Below, one piece after another: positions 21,137 to 35,300 of a stretch of 64,000 bases of DNA; within the stretch, counting starts at the first letter, position 1; each line of letters starts with the position of its first letter. The notes under the pieces were generated by a model. That model saw nothing but the letters and a program-made list of their open reading frames with translations. It made no database searches and was not told the DNA's origin. The DNA lies in NCBI GenBank assembly GCA_033032175.1, contig CM065313.1:14361327-14425326 (forward strand). Direction: 5' to 3'. A program made the position numbers and the translations under genes. Origin of the DNA: Saturnia japonica. Taxonomy: Eukaryota; Arthropoda; Insecta; Lepidoptera; Saturniidae.

Positions 21137-21600
21137 TGCGTATAATGCGTACACAAGCTGCCAACATGGGGTCAGGTAAAATCGTCGACATAAAAAATAG
21201 TGTGCGCTCGGGAGCCATCTGTCAGGAACGAAGTCATTAAAAAATAAAATATTATTTAAAATTAGTTAATTCAATTCACAAAGAACACATTATAGAATAG
21301 GTTTTTTACCATACAAAATTACTGATAAATCATTGAAGCACTGAACGCGCGCCTTTTTCACGAGACCACCTTGAAAGGCCCACACAAAAGGCACACAGAG
21401 AGAAAGAGAGAGAGGAGAGAATGAGTGAAAGTTGCATAGAGGGGGCATAACGCTTTTTCCTTACGTGACGATTCTAAAAGTAAACTCCTACAGCAAGCTC
21501 TGTTAAAGAAATTAACTTCATTAATTTTGCCTACATTATGCCACCGAGTCGCGGATGAGTTCGGTGTGTCTTTCGCTTTATGTTTTTTTTTTGTGTAAAT
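21137..21600. other. Intergenic, no gene seen
   Basis: Includes an AG-rich stretch near 21398-21425. No gene recognised. Confidence 0.5.
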
Positions 21601-21604
21601 TCAG

Positions 21605-21720
21605 CGTTTGACCGCAATCTCACCTGATCTTAAGTGACTATATGGCCCAAGATGGCAAGACGTTAAGCCTAGTGGCGAAACTGGCTCTCAAGTGCAGTTG
21701 CTGGAACACATAGGTGTGTA
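21605..21720 (+). repeat. Short dispersed repeat (CACCTGATCTTAAGTG family)
   Basis: 'ccgcaatctcacctgatctt', 'gcctagtggcgaaactgg' and 'tggaacacataggtg' match 2176-2260 and 62840-62960 in order. Confidence 0.65.
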
Positions 21721-22077
21721 CATACTTGTCGACAGATTTCACCTTGAGAGTAGTAGATAGCCAGGCGTGCAAATATACATATAAATGTTTAAATACCATA
21801 TCGCTATTTTGTGGTTTTATCACGATGTTTTCTTTTATTGTAAGCTCAGGCTCATTGCAGGGATTCGGATTTGGTGCGTTGGGGGGGGAATGGCCGAGGA
21901 ATCGAGCCAATAGTGACGCTCGATGCTGCAGCCGTACTCCCCCGCACCAAAAATCGGATACGATCAACCTACCGGGTAATAACCGCTTTAGCTACTAGTT
22001 CACACTTAACTAGCCGGACTGAAAATGTTATTGAGACGGTAAATGTGTCGGATTCAGTTTGGCATATTATGTATTTC

Positions 22078-22210
22078 CATAGTTACTATACCATACACAT
22101 AGTGATGAACCAATAATCGATTTTCTTTTAATTTGTCGCATTCCGGTATCAGTCAGTGTATTTGCGGTAATAATACGGGGTGATAAAGATCGCGACCACC
22201 ATAACCATAG
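22078..22210 (+). repeat. Copy of the ~110-bp unit
   Basis: 'accatacacatagtgatgaa', 'ttttcttttaatttgtcg', 'cagtcagtgtat' and 'gatcgcgaccaccata' follow the order of the tandem unit at 44813-45033 and of 54239-54389. Confidence 0.6.
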
Positions 22211-22784
22211 TAATAAACTTTTAAATGTTTTTCATAAAGAACCTTCATTTCTATCAGAAATACGGTACTGTACTTTTTATTTTTATAATAAAATTCGTGC
22301 TTTAGTCCTAATTTAATAAGTTTTTATTCACTTGTGAGTAAAAGAAAGTTTTATTCAGTGTTATCGATGAATAAAATGCCTTTTTTCGAGTGGCAATAGT
22401 AATAAAAAGAAATCTATTTTAATATCGTGTCAAATAATTAAATTACTCACTCGAATACGTACATTTGAGAGCTGAAGGTATTTTCAAAAGAGTCAACAAT
22501 ATTATTGGAGCACCTGTTCTGTTCTGTAGTGCTTCTTAACATCGTTAACATGTCTGAGAACCAACGATTTAGACATATATTACATATTTATAAAAGGCAT
22601 AATACTATTATGATCGTTTAATTACGTACAATGCTCCAGATTTCTAAGGGAATATTGAAAATAGATATTATTATGGTATGATATTTATTAATTAACAAGA
22701 TATGACCCACCGTTTCATCCGTTTTAAATTTATTTGAGCATATCGTCACTACGCCATGAGCGCGAACAAACCAATGTAGCGTAT

Positions 22785-22910
22785 AGTTATTCTCACTTCC
22801 CGTACTTGCATACAGCGTATATAGATTTCTTAACGTTAATGGTTACCGCTCCGGTCATTAGGGACGTAGCGTGAAGTTACATAACCTTATGACCTTCCTC
22901 AATAAATGTA
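22785..22910 (+). repeat. Dispersed repeat shared with 62200-62315
   Basis: Both contain 'tctcactt(c)ccgtacttg', 'atacagc', 'ttaatggttaccg/ttcatggttacc', 'cattagg' and 'gtggcgtgaagtta'. Non-coding; family unknown. Confidence 0.6.
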
Positions 22911-22912
22911 TA

Positions 22913-23381
22913 TCTATACAATTAATAAAATTGAAGTGTTTTTTTTGTAATGTCAAAATAACAGCTTTTTACTAAATGCATATGAAAGTATACACGATAC
23001 CTATAACAAAAAACCATTTTTTTAATTTTTGTCTGTTTGTTTGTTCCTGATAATCTCCGAAACGGTTGGACTGATTTTGACGGGAAGTTCACTGGTAGAT
23101 AGCTGATTTTATAGGGAGTAACTTAGGCTACTTTTATTTTAGAAAAAGAATTGGGGTCCGCACAAATAAAAAAAAAACTGTTCATAGTGAATCAATTCAG
23201 GCGCTTAAATGGCTTACGCTGAGTAAACCATAAGAGATATAGCAAATTAATGTACTAAATAATTGTAGACTTTAAAAATATCTACAAAAAAGTCAGCAAT
23301 ATACAAAATAGCCGGGAGCGGGGAGCAAGATTCGCGCGGGCATTCTGTAGTCCATGTGAGGGAGCCCACGGGCACGGCTAG
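22913..23381 (+). mobile_element. Non-autonomous Helitron-like element
   Basis: Starts TCTATACA after an A and ends GGCACGGCTAG before a T, the A|TC...CTAG|T signature of Helitrons. There are no inverted ends and no target duplication. The same family recurs at 41847-42371 and, in reverse, at 55699-56075 (5' parts share 'ataaaattgaagtg' and 'aatgtcaaaataacagct'). No Rep/helicase coding. Confidence 0.7.
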
Positions 23382-23399
23382 TATAGTAATATAATAAAA

Positions 23400-23919
23400 C
23401 TGAAGAGTATTGGAACTACCAGTCGCATTCGAGGAATTTATTTTTGTATATGATAGTCAGATTCACGAGGAATAATAGTATAGGCTATCTAACATTAGGA
23501 GACAACTATCAGCTAACCTTAAAAATATTTTTGTTAGGTAAGTCGGAAGTGGAAGCCCTCTCGAACCGCTTTATCCGCGTGCACTAGTGTAATAGTAAAT
23601 AATAAGTAAACAATATGTTGTACAAAAATATTGGTTCTTAGAATATTTAGAAAAATTCCACGATGGCATATGCCTATCTCTTATACATAAGCTACAATAA
23701 TATATTTTGCGAAAAAATTTTGTTGAAGATGAAAAATTGAGATTTATGAGTATTATTTTTAGGAATGGCATATTAATCCTTACGAACAAAAGTTACTTCA
23801 TCATAAAGTTTAGGAGATAAGAAGTGAGAACAATTATTATGATAGGCTTCACGGGTGCGTTGGCGGTGCGGTGTTTGTTGGATAAAATTAATACGAGTGA
23901 AACCGTGGGGCACAGCTAG
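23400..23919 (+). mobile_element. Non-autonomous Helitron-like element, second family
   Basis: The 3' end GTGGGGCACAGCTAG|T is at 23919. The interior matches 54390-55030 ('tttttgtatatgatag', 'ctgctttatccgc', 'attaatccttacgaac', 'cgttggcggtgcggt'). The 5' end is less clear. Lies just after the previous Helitron-like element. Confidence 0.65.
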
Positions 23920-25604
23920 TAGGCTATAAAATGAAAAGATGTTTTTCAAATCTGATTGATACTTTCAGAAAATAGCGTGTTGAAACAAATTAAGAAATAA
24001 TCTCTTGAGCGTTATATATTTCTTCCGAGACACCAATTATATATATACCTCTATATACTATACAAGAATTGCCTACTTAATAGTAACTACGTTCCTCGTT
24101 TTAATTGGGTACTTGAGTCTTGTATTTTATTTAAAAGGAGCACGGTATGACGGTCAGTACAGTACAATTCAAAAACAACGGCGATCATCGAGAAATCAGG
24201 AATTCTATGCTGGTCCTCATACCGGCCTGCAAGAATCTTTGCAGCTGGATATACATTGGCTGATACCGAAACGCGATAACCTAAAAGCGTTGGGCCTACG
24301 AATTTAGCAACCGAATATAGGCGTAGGGATGGTGGAACATCTGTTAATGACTGCACGAATAAATACATAATTACTAAATAAATAGACTCATTTGGCCTGT
24401 CACTGAGTAATACTGTTTGGGCTTTGCAAATAATGATCACATTAATCATTTGGTTCATGACATAAATATTACAGTATTCGCTCATCAAAGTAAAATTAAC
24501 ATTAATGACGTATCTAAGTAAATTTTAGTGATTACTTGGTGCAGATTCAGATCTATCACAACGATCCGTTGTCGTAAAACTTTTATTTCAGTTTATTCAT
24601 TAAGAATTGATTTTCATATATAGCCCGGAGTACATAAATTAGATGGCGGGAGCAAAATCGAGTGGCAACAAAATATAAAATCGTTATGTTGCCTCTCCGC
24701 GCATCTTATACTGCACACACTGTAACTTACTTGTATTACGGAAGTAATTATATGTGTAACATATTAATAATGTAACTTTGTCTATTTTATATGTTAAAAG
24801 ACAATTATTTTTCTTAGAGGAAACTAAAGTCGCGCGTCAAAGATAACTCGTATCATTTTTTTTTTTTTCATTTAGTCACGCACGTGATTTTAAGGTAGGG
24901 CTGCCATCGGGTAAATTATAACTTGACAATCCCCTGACATTTGAGTAAAAAAGTGCAGGTCCCCGGACTGCTCTTAAAAATCGTTTTTAAACAAAAATAA
25001 AGTAGGTATCTTGCCTTTTATTCCATTTCAACGGCTTGGTTTTTTATTTGGTTTTATTTGTTTGCTAATCAATTATACCAATTTCCCTAGACGCAAAAAG
25101 TATCCGGGTTTTGCCCGGACCCCTTTCAAGCTAGAACTAAATCCGGGAAAACTTGAACGGGTTGCAACCTTTATGTTAGGGTATAGTTATCACTTTATTA
25201 ACCCAATAACGTACAAGTCCTACGTTTGCATTAGCTTTAGTAAGATCTCACCGCCTCGCCATTCACACGTTTATCCCTCGAATCAAATGCGCGGGTAACC
25301 ATTTGATACTTAATCATTTGTTACCAATTCTGATTTCCAGTTAGTTCCCTTCTTTAAACTTAATCAATTAAAATTATTTGATTCTATAACATATTTAAAC
25401 GAAAAAGCCTTTTCTGTGTTAATGAGCCGTTGTTACTTGTTGTTATTCAAAGAAATAAGTTACAAGTGATTTTTCAATAAAAACTTTTTTTCTCAAGGTT
25501 GCTTCTACCTTTTAAATATAGTTAATCAATGTATCAAATCTTGTTACGGTATTATTACTGTACCTACAGTAAATTATTACAATAATTTTTGAATAACCTA
25601 TCAT
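23920..25604. other. AT-rich sequence, no gene seen
   Basis: Only short meaningless frames. Poly(A)-like and T-rich runs (e.g. 24856-24869) without an attached element. Confidence 0.5.
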
Positions 25605-25605
25605 T

Positions 25606-25845
25606 ATGATATGCAGTAAATCTTATACCCCTTTTTCCATAACCATACCAACAAAAAAGTTCGCGATGTTCTGTGAAGCTGTTGAAAATCTCCCAGATAG
25701 TGTGGTCTCTCTTTTATGCAACATGGCGACGCTTAAACAAAACTTGAAGAGACATCTGGCGAGACGATTGGCGATGGATTGTACAACCCTCGGTGGTTAT
25801 AGTTGCTTTTGGACTGCATTGTAGTGCAACGATAAAAAAAAAACA
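25606..25845 (+). pseudogene. Possible LINE ORF2 C-terminal remnant
   Basis: A 72-residue frame includes ENLPDSVV and MATLKQNLKRHL, reminiscent of the 'WNSLP...FK..LK..L' end of LINE reverse-transcriptase proteins. An A-rich tail follows at 25832-25841. Too short to be sure. Confidence 0.25.
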
Positions 25846-26151
25846 AGTTAGTGTCAAAACAAAACCGACATAAATAAAAACACATAGCCTTAACATTTAT
25901 TTAGTAAAATTCACATCTTACAATTTTATTTGCGATAGGTATATACATCTAATATATAAAGTGCTAAAACACATCTCATATTAGTCTTTAGATAATAAAC
26001 GAGATAATCTACATCATTATACAATGCAACAATAAATACACATACCAATGCTCGACGACTTTAAAGTGATAAAGTTTTAATAGTAACAACTTTATACAAA
26101 ATTACATGAAGTTAATTAGTTTAAAGTTTAATTAGAAATGAGATATACTGT

Positions 26152-26348
26152 TCAGTTGAAATGAGTGCGTACGGACAGAGCGCGTATGGGAGGAACCGGT
26201 GTGCAGGAGCGTGTCGTGCCGCTGACACCGAGCGGGGTAGCACCACGGCGCACGGACGCGCACGAAGAACACGTCGGTGCACGGTTCAACCGACTTACAC
26301 AGCTGCTCGACGTTCCGCGACGTACGATGCCGTTCATACCCACCATTT
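26152..26348 (-). CDS. RYa-R: Putative RYa-R exon 6 (C-terminal tail, stop)
   Basis: Acceptor TTTTTTTCTTTTATAG just before 26348; two bases complete the codon from exon 5. Reads MVGMNGIVRRGTSSSCVSRL onward, Ser/Thr/Cys/Arg-rich, to a stop at 26152-26154. GC-rich against AT-rich surroundings, which supports selection. Possible AATAAA signals on this strand lie at 25925-25930 and 25896-25901. Confidence 0.55.
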
Positions 26349-29300
26349 CTATAAAAGAAAAAAATAATATGTCTTGTGTTTATAATAAAGAACAAGGTGA
26401 CCCGTGCGAATATTTCCCACATTATAGAATACTAACAATCTAACAGCTGTCATGTTAGAAACAGATTGGTAATATAATGGTGGCTTCTCATACCTGTTAG
26501 ATAAATATATTGTAACGAAGTTATTTATTGTGGGGTGGGAGCTAAATTGAAAAAGTGATCTGTGGTACTGTGAACCCGACCGACAATAAAAACAAACAAA
26601 TACAATATATTTATGCGTGTAAAACTAAAACAACCGTGAAATTGCCTCAGCTACGTACTGTTGTATGTTACAGTATGAATGGTTGATGGTTCAAGTCCCG
26701 CTGATTCGGATTTTAGGATATTAGGGATTACAAAATACACGTGGTTATTTTATTTATTTATCTGCAACACATAATAACATCATAGACAGCAGAGCTATGG
26801 ATAGATTGTGACACCAGATCTAAGTTGTCAGTTTTAAAAATGATGAAAGCTGTCAGTAGTGCGTTCGATTGAGTTTTACTCACTTCATCTCGAGACAGCG
26901 CCCGCGCCAGGTGTGCGCACTGACTAAATAAAAACGAAATGGCGGATGCCTCCAGCGAACACATAGAGGCCAATCTTTTCACATCTGCGACATATATATT
27001 TATTTTTAGTTCTTGTTTATAAAGGTATGAACATGAATATTTTCTTTATATTTTTATAATGAAAATTAATAATAAAATGTTTATTTTCCAAACTTTATAA
27101 AGAAAAACAAAAAAAAATAAGTCTATAAATGTCTCGGTGGTCGGTATTGTTCTTGGAATTCACTTTACTTACCCTTATCATATGGGGATGTGTGAATATT
27201 TTACCGAGATCCTATAAACTACCCTATTCGACAGAACCAACAACTAAGAACTCCAACACACGCATGGTTGATACTGATCCACAAAATACTTATAATATTA
27301 CAAGAAATGGAATGCACTCAAAACACAAAGTAATTTTATAAGAGACGGATACACTTTCATTCAATCTTGAGCCTGGATGTAAAAATATGAAAATGGTGTC
27401 AACTAATAAATAAATATCTGGGCGACCGAGAAATGCTCGGTGTCTTACAAAAAAAAAAACCTACTACCTAGGTATGCTTGGAATGTAAAACGTGATCTAA
27501 ATGCAAAGTTTCATTCAAATCATTGGAGCCGTTTCCGACAAACCAATTACATATACACATATTCACATATACATATATAATTATAATAAGATACATATTG
27601 AAATAATTACTGAAAATTCCGCGGATATTGACAATTTGAGAGAGTTTTAAGATATTCCGTAAAATTGAAGTCATAATAAACCATAGTATTTTTGACGTAC
27701 CTACAGTTTATAATCTTGATGTAGAGTTTACGTTTATCATAATATAATAAAGTAGGAAGAAAATGAAACCCACAAGTCATAGGCAAAAATATTAAAATTA
27801 CATTATGAATCCACAAGGGCAAAGGAGTATTCAAGTCGGGAGCCGTCAGGTGTCAGCACTTAGCGCAGACTAAAAATAAATTTCTGATCAAAAGAGAATT
27901 ATAGATTCCATTTGCAAACATGAAGCGATTTTAAAAATGTATATTAATGTGTGCTAGCTGTGCCCCACGGTTTCACCCGTGTTAATTATATACAATAAAC
28001 ACCGCAACGCCAACGCACCTGTGTAGTCTATGATAATTATTGTTCTTGTCGTAAGTACAAATTATTGAAGTGAAAACTTCTTTTAGCGAGGTACGCATTT
28101 TTTTAGATGAGATAAAATCTCTGGACTCGCGACACCGTTACGAGATGCAGTTATAGTGTGTGCATATATAGCAGACCGCGAACGCATCTTTCAAAAAAAA
28201 GAATATTAAATGTATTTTAAAGTTTTTCATAATTAATAAAGTGCAATTCATAAATAAAATGCTATTCATAACCCAATAACCCTAGTACCCATCTAAAAAA
28301 TATCTAACACGCCAAAATAAGTTTTCACTTCTGTCGGCACTCCCGGAGTGCAACCCGTAATTTTTTTAATTTTTTATTATCTTCTAAACTATGTGTCAAA
28401 CTAACAAACATACTGGTACGACCTGTTACAAACCGATTAAGATAGAAAAATCCTGTTCCCGAAATATCTCGAAGCAACTACAAACTTCTCAGGACTTCGA
28501 AATACCTAATGTTCGCGTCGTAAACAACCGCGGCGCATGTTTGTGTAAACATCACAGTTTACACACACGTGTATAGAGCTTATCGCCTCGATTACGTTAG
28601 CCATAACCAAACTAAACATCAAGAAAGTTAGCAATGATTCACGATTTTTCTGCGATCGTTTAGTGTAAGTATTTAAGCGACGCAGGCGCGGCGCCGAGTT
28701 CGGTTCAGTTTTGAATTATAAAGCGATAAAAACGAGCGACAAAAAGGAAGCGAAACCACGGTGTAATAAATAAGTGTGTGATATTGAAATAAATCGTCTT
28801 CACGTTAAACATCGGAATTTTGTTAGTATTTTATACTATTAAATACAAAAATGTGTACACTATTAAACCAAACTTCAAACAATTATATTCGGTTTCAAAA
28901 TACTCATCTTCTTTCAAGGTCAATGTATAAAATAGTATAAAATACCTAAGCGTACAGGAGCAATGTTGCGATGCTCATTACATTATTAATGATGATGAAG
29001 ATGTACCAATTGTTGACATAAAATGTACAATTAATTTTTTATTTTTTTACTAGCAACCCACCTTACCCCAGCTTCACACTGGTGCATTATACAAAGTGGT
29101 TTATTTTACATTTTAAAAGCATGATTTCGAGTGTATCGCTTTAGCTTTAGATCATAGTTACGAAAAACAGAGCCTATCCAAAAACAGAACCGCTGATAGC
29201 TTTTACAGCTTTACCGGGCTTGGGGCCGAGCGCTTAAGGCACTCAGCCGCGAAAGCGTGGGAAACAAGCGTTTAAGGGTGCCAAAATGTCCGGATCAAAA

Positions 29301-32300
29301 CACGGTACGACTAATTTATCTCTATTTCTAGAATTAATATTGTGCTGATCTTTGACAAAATCTAGCTTGTCTAAGTTTTTACGAACATACATTAAGTTTT
29401 TAAGGATGTATTGAGAGGGCAAAGTTAAAATACTAAATTCCTGGAACCTGTTCTTTGGTGATTCTCATATTGTAAATTGATCGAATTGCCCGCATTCATA
29501 ATATAAATAATGTGTCTACCCCAGCTGCTGAATCCCACAGCAAAATACCGTAAGACATTAAACTATGTAAGTAATCGAAGTAGACTAACCTAGCGGTGGC
29601 AATATCAGTTAATCGGCGAATCTTGCATACTGTGAATGCACCAGAGCTTAATCTTCCCGCCCAGAGTTTAATGTTAATCCCATTGTAACTTTGAATCAAG
29701 TGTAATACCCAAGAAGATGTTACCAACAACTAAGCCTACTAAATTCCCTTCTATGTTAATACTACTATCAACATGCCGAACATTGGACAAGGCAAATCTC
29801 ATACATTTAGTTTTGTTTGCACTCAGCATTAAATTATTTAAAGCAAACCATTCAGATATTCAAATTAAAGTATTGTCTAATTGCCTAACCTCTGAATCTA
29901 TTCTTTTCACTTTGAATATAAGTGAAGTGTCGTCTGCAAAAAAACCATTTCAGTACTGTTTTCAACCACTAGCAGTAGACAGTTTATTTATACGAGAAAC
30001 TAAAACGGTCCCAAAATCGAGCCTTGAGGAGCGCCGATTCTAGCTAAAGATCCAGAAGAGGTTACCCCATTTATACTTATTTTCAGACAGTGGTTTGTTA
30101 AATAAAAGATCAGCCCGTCGAGAGAAATCTTATGCACATCATAGTACTTCAGCTTAAGTATAATCGTATTGTGGTCAACGCAGTCGAAGGCCATTGAGAG
30201 ATCACAGAACATACCAATTGAATCCTGGAATCCCTCCCATGCCTTTGATTTAGCAGCATTGCACCAGCGTCATCAGTTGCTTTTGATTTCGTGAAACCAT
30301 ACTGCCGACCAACCAAAATCTCTTGTGTTTTGAAATACTCTACCAGCTGAATAAGCATAAATTTCCTAAAAATCTTACTAATCGAAGGAAGTACAGAAAT
30401 TGGCCTATAATTTCCAAGATTACTTGCACAACTGGATTTAAACAGAGGAACTACTTTACTAATTTTCATTAGATTAGGGAAAGTTCCTGTTTGTATGCAC
30501 TGATTAAATATATTAGCCAGATATGGTGAAATATTAACTAATGAGGACTGAACTACCACTACCGTCATTCCCCAAATATATTCAGTGTGTTTTAAGTTTA
30601 ATTGTTTAAAAGTCCTTATTATTTCACCTTCACTATAATGGTTATAAAATTAAATTTAGAATTTAAAGGTTACTGTGAGTCAACCATATGCCATTGCAAA
30701 CTTTTCTCTAGGTTTTTTGAAGAACTACAATTCTTTAATACATTATTTTGATGTATGACTTAAGGTTTAGCCCAGCGTAAGCACCCGAAAATCGATTTAT
30801 TGACAACTTTATTACATTATATTTAAAACATTGGATTTTCTCTACTATACAAAAACATAATTATAATGTTTTATATATAAAAACCTTCCGTAAAAAAATC
30901 TCTAAATGACAATGAAAACCGTATAAACCTCTGTAGGGGTGATTATTATCACCTCCACATTAAAAGGGTCACTTGAACAAATGAATAATAAATATGCAAT
31001 ATTATAAGAGCTGTATTGCGATAATTAAATTAAACATCAAGATATTTGAAATGACGGCAAGTCAACTACGGTGATCGTCTCGCTCTGAAGTGTGGCGCAC
31101 GTCGCATCTTGCGCTGTCGCGAGCCGCGGTGGTGGTACGAGTATCATGACGTCACATCTTGTACCGTGGTATAGATTTAATAAGCGGAGCGTATAGTACA
31201 CCACACCTCCGTTGCGTGGTGTAGAAGACATAAACGGAAAAACAGACAGACGCGTATAGAGACTTTCTTTTATACTATATATTGATTACTTACCAGACAT
31301 TTGGATTCCCTCGCACATACTGGACCGGTGACACGATCGTGAGCGCGTGTCGATATGAATCCGTAGAAAACATCCCAGAGCCTACAAAACAGAAATTTAT
31401 TTTTAATTAGCTAATTCTTTATTCAAGTTTGTCTCAATCTATATACTTGTATACAGACTGGATTTTTGAAATAGGGCAGTAAGTTATTTTTATTTTCGTA
31501 GGTAGGTAACCTGAATTGATCCCATAAAGTTTATTGATGCTTATAAGAAACAGGATCGATTGGCATGAAAAAAGTTTTTGTGTAAGTTGCCCATTTTGTT
31601 GCAGACTGTACACGTAAGAAAACTGTGAATACAGGTCAAAATGCCTCAAAAAGCTAATGACAGTCTCCTCAGAAAGTTTACTTGTACTTAAAAAGGTTAA
31701 GACACCTACCCTCACTGCCCCATCTCAAAATCTATCGTGTATATTATAAATTATTATTTTGTCCCGTATGTGTTCCTATACCACTCGTCCAATTACGATG
31801 CGAAACTTTGGTGAATTTATCGTGCGTCGCCAGCCGATATATTGTATTAGTACAATCATTATAATAGGTGGCGCACAAGTTGTTTCATTTCTAAAATAAA
31901 GAATCCGAAATTACCAGCTGGCATAAACTATTATGAAATAAAACTAGGTACGTACTTACGTCAGTCTTAAAAAAAAAAACCTGATCGAGTTTCTTACCGC
32001 TTCTTCTCGATGACTGGGATGTTTTCCAAATCGATGGTAGAGTTTTAACGTTCATAAGTGCTTCCTCAGGGCTTATATTGAATAATGTAATTTTTGGTAT
32101 TGATTTTATGACTTTTAAAACGGATATATCCAATAACGCTAAAATATACAAATAGATACCTTAAAATAATTTTATCCTTAAAATAATTTACAAGACATTT
32201 CAGTGTACACTTAATGGAAAAAATTCTTTACTTCTGTGATTTTGTTAATCAAACGGCGGGAAAACTTAGTTTAATAACACTAAGCGGGGTTTAATTGTCA

Positions 32301-35300
32301 TTTTAATTTAACCCCATTAACAGATGAAATAAAGTTCTATGCAAAATTTACTCATTAATAAAGCTCTAGTAACTGTGTAAAGTTTAATGTAACCTCAGTT
32401 AACTTCAGTTGGAAGGTCTGTATAAAATAAAACCCTCATTGCTAACCGCTATAAAACCAACCACAGCAAATAAACATAATATAAGTAGGTATAATACACC
32501 CGCTCATTCACCCTGCGGGTTATGCTAATACTTGACAGGTTGACCCTTTTATAGTGTTTATTTTATGATAAGATTTACTTTCTTTACAACACTAAGACAG
32601 ATTCCTTTTATGGAAATGAACGCTGAAATTCAAGTAGCCGTATGGATTCTATTAGATTTTGAATAAAAAATAAATAAAAAAGTATATTCATATAACTATA
32701 AAATATATTTGATAATTTTAATCAAAATAAACTCATTACTATGTGATATACATATACAGTTATACAGTTTTAGGGTAATCTCCATCTCGGCACGAACTAA
32801 AAAATTCTCTATGACTTATCATAATCGTACCGTGACACTGTGGAACCATCTCTCGGCCAATGTGTTCCCTTCTTCTTCAGACATCGGGTTCTTCAAGCGT
32901 AACGTGAAGATATATTTATGCAAGCCGGCTTGACAGCGGCGACTGCCCATGGATTTAGATCTCTCGGTTGTCGCCGTTCTGTTTGGATTGTATTGTGATG
33001 ACCGTCAAGGACAGTATAGGGAAATATTGCCGAGCTATATTATTAAAAAAAAAAAAAAAACGAATACACGATCCACTGCACAAGTTATTATTAATTTGTA
33101 AAATTAACATTTTAAAGACCTCGCGAATCGACTGGTCGACGCAATTTTCGATCAGAGGGCTCTAGCTGAGAATACTTTAGTTAGTTTCTGAGTAAATTTA
33201 TAATGTTATAATATTTTTTCTTATATGTATTTTTAACTTTTTTTTTTTAAATAATACAACTAACTATGATGGCAAACAAGCATACAGCGTGCCTGATGGT
33301 AAGTGGCTATCATAGCCTATGAACGCTTGTAATACCATGGATATCACTAGCGCGTTGCCGACCTAATAAGTAAAAACCTATAAGTACATTTTAATTGTAT
33401 TTATTCCGAGTAACTTTTGATTTATCGTATAAGGCTCCACAAGGCTCTACAAGGAACGATGTATAAGCACTAGTAGATTTCGATAAGTTACTTGTTTTTA
33501 ATAGCTCTTAAACAAATCTATACGTATAAAATGCTTTTTTTCTCCTCCGGGATGAAAAGTTCACTTTTAGTCTACTTTACTTCTTTTACTTTACTTTATC
33601 TCCCGGTAACCTAGCAACTGCGTGTTTATGCATAAAATATATAAACTTTTATATAAACTTTTCATCCCGGAGGAGAAAAAAATTGTAAACGCACCCTGGG
33701 AGAATTACCCTCGGTGCGTAATATACTATGTCCTGAATGACTGACTGACGGATCAATGTACACTGTACAGCCTAAACCGCTGATCGTAGAGACTTGAAAC
33801 TTGGAGGGTGTGTTCTTTGTATGACGTAGGCATCCGATAAGAAAGTATTTTCTGAAATTCTACCCCTAAGCAGATTTTATAGAGAGTAACTTAAGCTACT
33901 TTTTTTTTAAAGAATTATGGTTGCGCACAAATAAAAAAAACTGGTCACGGTGAATCTATTCGGGAGCTTAAATTGCTTATGCTGAGTAAACCATAAGAGA
34001 TATAGCAAATTAATGTACTACATAATTATAGGCATTAAAAATACGTACAAAAAGTCCGGGAGAATATACATATATCTTCTAAGGAACATCCACAATAAGC
34101 ATTTTTATCTTTAAAATAGCTGAGAGCGGGGGAGCAAGATGAGCGCGGGCATTCTGTAGTCCACGTGAGCGAAGCCACGGGCACAGCTAGTATTACAATA
34201 AATTCCTCAAAAGAGCCTTTGTTAAGCCTGGTAAAGGTCGTTAAACAATTTATACGCGATCAAATAATAATTTAAGGTCTCTACCTATTTCGGGACTAAA
34301 TATATATTATGCTTAGTTATGTTATATTGTTATTCTTATATACAAAAACATAAGTATATTCAGATAAGAATTTACGTTACGATAATAGTTCTCAACGTTT
34401 GCATAGTCCAGTAATAACTAAGCGTGTGTGATTAGAATCACAGAGGTCGAGTATTAAATACCAAATAAGGTAAGTTTCTAGTTGGCCTTGTCGGTATTAA
34501 TATCGTCCATAGATAACAATTGCCGCTTACCGTTAAGCGGGCCGTATACTAATCACCTTATTTGTATAAAAAATATATGTATACTATAGTCCATTTCTTG
34601 GAAAGTAACGAAATGTGTAAACAAACCTACAACTAAGCAATTTCGTTTCTACAACTCACTTATTGAATTTGAAATCACTTCGGAACTATTGTTAGGCATT
34701 TTTGAACATTGGTTTTACACTTACACGCATAAAAACAATACATACTTACTTATTATTTTCATTGAACAAAACCTTTGTTCGAAATTTTAGGTTTGTCAAA
34801 CGTACTCGGTATCAATGGAGAAAATAGTGTTGTCATATTATACAACAACTCAAAAAGATATATAACTCATTGTAAAATATCGATATATAATAATTTGAAG
34901 GAAAAATAATTTTAATTTAACGTGTTTAATAATGTTGGAAAAAATTATGTTGTTGATTGTTAGTTATTTAAAAGCACCACAAAACAATTTAAGAGAGGGG
35001 TTTTACATTCTGAGAACAATTTAAAAGAAAATATGATAAATATTTATCTCCTTCAGAAGTTCACGAATTTGATAAGCATTTTTTATGCTGGTTATTCGCG
35101 ATATTTAGATCTTAAGACCCTAGTATTATATGTAATAAATTACCTCATAGACTATCAGTCATAATATATCGTAATTGTATAGATAGTCGCGACTAAATAA
35201 TAAATATAGTTGGGAATGATTTAGGATAGTTTCGTGCCCATAACTTATATTATTTGCCTTATTTTACCTTATATTGTTGTAGTGTTTGTGAAGTCTTTAA

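Noticed and set aside
26165..26443. Plus-strand and third-frame minus ORFs over the GC-rich island
   Set aside because: They overlap RYa-R exon 6, whose frame fits the splice phase; the others do not.
31037..31231. Minus-strand 64-residue frame in a GC-rich block
   Set aside because: No good splice sites or phase match to RYa-R, and it overlaps the repeat shared with 56078-56370.
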